Assembly (NCBI GenBank): GCA_002429315.1
Contig: DIZC01000019.1
Coordinates: 1 to 7,875, forward strand
Length of the DNA stretch: 7,875 bases
Direction: 5' to 3'
Source: Alphaproteobacteria bacterium UBA6038
GTDB taxonomy: Bacteria; Pseudomonadota; Alphaproteobacteria; Micropepsales; Micropepsaceae
Within the stretch, counting starts at the first letter, position 1. Every line of letters starts with the position of its first letter. The notes under the pieces are model-generated. The model made no database searches. It worked only from the letters and a program-made list of their open reading frames with translations, and was not told where the DNA came from. This document shows, piece by piece, positions 5,532 to 7,875 of the stretch. Both the position numbers and the translations under genes were made by a program.

Positions 5532-6643
5532 ATGCAAGCCGCAAAATCTTCCGTTTCATCACCGCTGTTCCATTCCGCATGGATCGTCGCGATTTCGGTG
5601 GCGATGTCCGGCGTAGGCGTGCCATTCACCGCAGAGGCCGGTGCCAGTTCAAGTGATCGATTATAATGGCAACTCCAATACGCTCGTTGCGGATGTGGAC
5701 GATACCGGCGACGCGACAGGTGCTTATCTCGGAACAGACGGTAAGCTTCACGGCTGGTACCGTGTTGGGGCCGAGGGCACACTTCAAGGCTTCGATTGTC
5801 CCGGCGTGGACTTGGGAGCCGTCACAAACATCTATAATATAGACGGCCACGTCCATATTTACGGATGGGGCGAAACCGTCGGTGGGCGAGTTGGGTTCGT
5901 ATACGACCAAAACGCCGGTACATGTATTTCTTGGCAATATACCGGATGGCAGCTTCGACGCTTCCGACATCACCGCCGCCGACTTTGAAGGCGCAGCGGT
6001 GGGCGTGGCTGACGCTGGGACGGCTGCGGCCCGTAACCTCACGAAACTGCCGCCAGCGCTCGGGGCGATTGGCTACTATCGCAAGCCCGGGGGAAAATTC
6101 ATCGTCATCAACGTGCCGGATGCGCAATACGGCGTTCAGCCGGCCGGCCTCAACAACAATAACGTCGTGACCGGAACCTACGACGGCATTGGTGGATTCG
6201 TGTGGCCGCTTGCCACAAGGATAGCAACGGAGTTCGACTGCCCCGGACCGCTCGAAACCTTCCCCGCCGCCATCAACGACAAGGGCACGATTACCGGCGG
6301 TTGCGGCCAGTACACGCCCGATACCGGCTTCGTGCGCGACGCCTACGGCACCATCACCACCTTCACGCCGATATTCAAAAACTTCGGCGCGTACACTTCC
6401 GAGGTTTATCCGCAAGCCATCAACAAATATGGCACCGTCACAGGCTACTTTTTGGGAAAATCCCAATACGGCGCGGGATTGCTGAATCACGGCTTTATCA
6501 GGAGCAAGAAAGGCAATATCAAAGTTTTCGACTATCCGGCGGCTGGCGAAACCTATCCGCTCGCGATCAACGACAACGGTGTGGTCGTCGGCTGGTTTTA
6601 TGACTCCAATAATGTCCAGCACGGCTTCGAGCGCGACCCCTGA
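5532..6643 (+). pseudogene. Secreted seven-repeat (HAF-like) protein, broken by two frameshifts
   Basis: The ATG at 5532 follows GGGGGA and encodes a signal peptide (AWIVAISVAMSGVGVPFTAEAGA), but this frame stops with TAA at 5664-5666. The rest continues in the next frame (about 5645-5930) and then in the third (about 5935-6643, TGA). Joined, it is about 370 residues with roughly seven units of 40-55 residues. Each has a strand such as FDYPAAGET or FDCPGPLET, then an AINDxGxVxGxY-type turn, then HGFxR. Clear copies are AINDKGTITG, AINKYGTVTGYF, AINDNGVVVGWFYD and LNNNNVVTGTYDG. This resembles HAF-type extracellular repeats and may fold as a beta-propeller. Three of four sampled 60-base stretches are near 47-48% GC and the fourth 58%, against about 70% in metZ, which suggests transfer. 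Either a pseudogene or two sequencing errors; both shifts are in the same direction. Confidence 0.7.
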
Positions 6644-6650
6644 CAGACGC

Positions 6651-6763
6651 AAGCAGGCGCGCGCGCACCTCGGCATCGGGCCGGACACTTTCGCCTCTCC
6701 GGCGGTCTCTAAGACGTGGCTGACTTCTACGAAGATTTCGAACAGGCGCTGGCTACAGCCTGA
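6651..6763 (+). pseudogene. Relic of the 3' end of a metZ-like gene
   Basis: This segment aligns with the last 37 codons of metZ (5328-5438) at about three quarters of bases by hand count. It reads ARAHLGIGPDT, then after loss of one base at about 6688-6690 LRLSGGL, a stop (TAA, 6710-6712, where metZ has GAA), then DVADFYEDFEQALATA and TGA at 6761-6763. metZ reads DVADICEDLEQALKTV in the same place. Many differences are at third codon positions (GAC/GAT, GGC/GGT, CTC/CTG), so the copy diverged as a working gene before it decayed and is not a fresh duplication. The remaining 350 or so codons are gone. Its TGA lies 11 bases before the osmC ATG and overlaps the start of the Shine-Dalgarno. Confidence 0.8.
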
Positions 6764-6768
6764 AGGAG
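6763..6768 (+). promoter_or_regulatory. Shine-Dalgarno of the OsmC-family gene
   Basis: AAGGAG lies six bases before the ATG at 6775 and fixes that start. It begins with the last base of the relic metZ stop codon, the spacing expected of a former operon. Confidence 0.75.
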
Positions 6769-6774
6769 CACCGA

Positions 6775-7230
6775 ATGTCTGAGCATCATGCGGGCGTTGT
6801 GTGGAAGCGGACGAGCGCGGATTTCGGGTACGACACGTACAACCGCACGCATGAGATGACCTTCAAGTTGGGCGCGATCCGGCTGCCCGCTTCCGCAGCG
6901 CCGGCATTCCTGGGCGATGCTAGCTATGTCGATCCGGAGGAAGCGTTTGTGGCGGCGCTCGCGAGCTGCCACATGCTCACCTTCCTCGCCATCTGTGCTC
7001 GCAAGCGCCTCACGGTCGATGCTTACGAAGACGATGGCGTGGGCGTGCTTGAAAAGGGCGAAGGCGGAGAGATGTGGGTGGCTCGCGTAAGCCTTCGGCC
7101 CAAGGTGACCTTCGCCCCCGGCACCGCGGTCGACGAGGCCACGCTCGCCCGCATCCACCACCAGTCGCACGAGCACTGCTTTATCGCCAATTCTGTGAAG
7201 ACAGATGTTACCGTAGAGCCGCGCTCGTGA
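6775..7230 (+). CDS. OsmC-family protein
   Basis: 151 residues, standard for the OsmC/Ohr superfamily. Both redox-active cysteines are present: C65 in PEEAFVAALASCHMLTF (54-70, with E57 or E56 in the helix before it) and C135 in SHEHCFIANSV (131-141). The family reduces organic hydroperoxides with these two thiols in the cytoplasm. This sequence is nearer to the general OsmC-like proteins than to Ohr, so the true substrate is uncertain. The start has a strong AAGGAG. No promoter is evident close by: the gene probably once followed the metZ-like gene whose tail remains directly upstream, and may now depend on read-through from farther upstream or on a promoter inside the degenerate region. apaG follows after 66 bases. 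Confidence 0.88.
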   Translation: MSEHHAGVVWKRTSADFGYDTYNRTHEMTFKLGAIRLPASAAPAFLGDASYVDPEEAFVAALASCHMLTFLAICARKRLTVDAYEDDGVGVLEKGEGGEMWVARVSLRPKVTFAPGTAVDEATLARIHHQSHEHCFIANSVKTDVTVEPRS

Positions 7231-7260
7231 GTTATCGTTAAGGCTGCGCTTCCTAAGGGC

Positions 7261-7290
7261 TTGCAAATACGGTGAATCTCCCGCGATACT
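7261..7290 (+). promoter_or_regulatory. Candidate apaG promoter giving a leaderless transcript
   Basis: TTGCAA (7261-7266) and GATACT (7285-7290) are 18 bases apart and resemble a housekeeping promoter. Transcription would begin at about 7296-7298, exactly on the apaG ATG at 7297. The start also lacks a well-placed Shine-Dalgarno (only GGG three bases upstream), which fits leaderless translation. Seen in sequence; use is inference. Confidence 0.35.
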
Positions 7291-7296
7291 GGGATT

Positions 7297-7734
7297 ATGC
7301 AGGGGCAAATCTCGATCGATCACGGATTACACCGGCTGCCCGTCTACGAGCAGACCACCCGGGGCATTCGCGTGCGCGTCCTCCCGGCCTTCCTGGCCGA
7401 TCAATCCAGTCCTGAGGACGGGCGCTTTCTCTGGTCCTATACGGTCACCATCGAGAATTGCGGCCATGAAACGGTGCAGCTGATCGCGCGCTACTGGCAG
7501 ATCACGGACGAGGCGGGGCGGCGGCAGGAAGTCCGCGGTCCGGGCGTGGTCGGCGCCCAGCCGGTTCTGGAGCCCGGCCAAAGCTTCGAATACACCAGCG
7601 GCTGTCCGCTGCCGACTGCGTCCGGCGCCATGAACGGGCGTTATCTGATGCGGAGCCTCACCGGCGAAGCCTTCGATGTCGACATTCCGATCTTCCTGCT
7701 TGAAAGCCCGCACGAGCGCCGCCAGATACATTGA
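7297..7734 (+). CDS. apaG: ApaG protein (Co2+/Mg2+ efflux-associated)
   Basis: 145 residues, about 15 longer than most ApaG proteins. The family normally starts near YEQTTRGIRV, here residue 17, so residues 1-16 are an N-terminal extension or the true start is later; no later ATG or GTG with a good ribosome site precedes that segment. Diagnostic stretches: FLWSYTVTIENCGHETVQL (46-64), YWQITDEAGRRQEVRGPGVVG (68-88), QPVLEPGQSFEYTSGCPLPT (89-108) and MNGRYLMRSLTGEAFDVDIPIF. The fold is an immunoglobulin/FN3-like beta-sandwich. ApaG (CorD) is linked to Co2+ resistance and Mg2+ efflux in Salmonella; its molecular action is not settled. It commonly neighbours metZ in alphaproteobacteria, and here the two are separated by an inserted or degenerate stretch. 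Confidence 0.93.
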   Translation: MQGQISIDHGLHRLPVYEQTTRGIRVRVLPAFLADQSSPEDGRFLWSYTVTIENCGHETVQLIARYWQITDEAGRRQEVRGPGVVGAQPVLEPGQSFEYTSGCPLPTASGAMNGRYLMRSLTGEAFDVDIPIFLLESPHERRQIH

Positions 7735-7875
7735 TTGCCGCCCCTTCCGGCGCGATCCGCGACGCAATCCGGCGCGTATAGAGTTGTTTTGGAATGAACG
7801 TGTTCACTTCGGCCGTCATGGCCCCCCCCGCGGCGGGCCCCCCCCCCACCCTCTCTTCTCTCACACCCTCCCCCC
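7735..7875. other. Contig end: possible gene start, then low-complexity poly-C sequence
   Basis: After apaG come two copies of TCCGGCGCG (7746-7754 and 7768-7776), 22 bases apart. An ATG at 7794 preceded by GGA opens a frame reading MNVFTSAVMAP and could be the first codons of a lost gene. From 7822 the sequence becomes C8, then C10 (7838-7847), then CT-rich; 7838-7875 contains no G at all. This is unlike everything else in the window and looks like low-quality read ends. I would not annotate a protein here. Confidence 0.6.

Overview
The window looks like a complete contig from a GC-rich alphaproteobacterium. The evidence is high GC with G/C-ending codons, an O-succinylhomoserine sulfhydrylase (MetZ) with apaG a short distance downstream, a TerB-family/SixA gene pair, and a DUF559 gene framed by the C/G-rich palindromes common in that class. 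Rhizobiales-like or Micropepsales-like relatives are plausible, but genus cannot be read from the sequence. Both ends look technical. Bases 1-19 are exactly the Nextera transposon-end adapter, and the last ~40-55 bases are G-free poly-C/CT sequence.

Layout. (1) 20-1637, minus: a PrkA/YeaG-family serine protein kinase gene, cut by the contig end after 539 codons. (2) 1638-2156: a 519-base divergent intergenic region with a bulged hairpin in the prkA leader and a 7-bp palindrome. (3) 2157-2705, plus: a GNAT acetyltransferase. (4) 2746-3210: a 465-bp inverted-repeat cassette holding a DUF559 (PD-(D/E)XK-like) gene on the minus strand. It sits between the end of the GNAT gene and the end of sixA. 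(5) 3235-4187, minus: terB-like and sixA-like genes overlapping by ATGA. (6) 4245-5438, plus: metZ, divergent from terB. (7) 5532-6643: a broken gene for a secreted protein of about seven repeats, with two apparent frameshifts and clearly lower GC. (8) 6651-6763: a decayed copy of the C-terminal end of a metZ-like gene. (9) 6775-7230: an OsmC-family gene. (10) 7297-7734: apaG. (11) 7735-7875: an apparent gene start lost in low-complexity sequence.

How it fits together. metZ makes homocysteine directly from O-succinylhomoserine and sulfide. The relic metZ tail ends 11 bases before osmC and merges into its ribosome-binding site. This suggests an older metZ-osmC-apaG arrangement that was later disturbed by duplication or replacement of metZ and by arrival or retention of the low-GC repeat-protein gene. 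terB and sixA are probably co-transcribed and translationally coupled.

The two most unusual items are the DUF559 cassette and the metZ relic. In the cassette, the terminal repeat appears to supply the gene's Shine-Dalgarno sequence and encodes its Pro/Ser/Arg-rich tail, while the stop codon lies in flanking DNA. I see no CRISPR array, tRNA, rRNA, classical IS transposase or defence operon.
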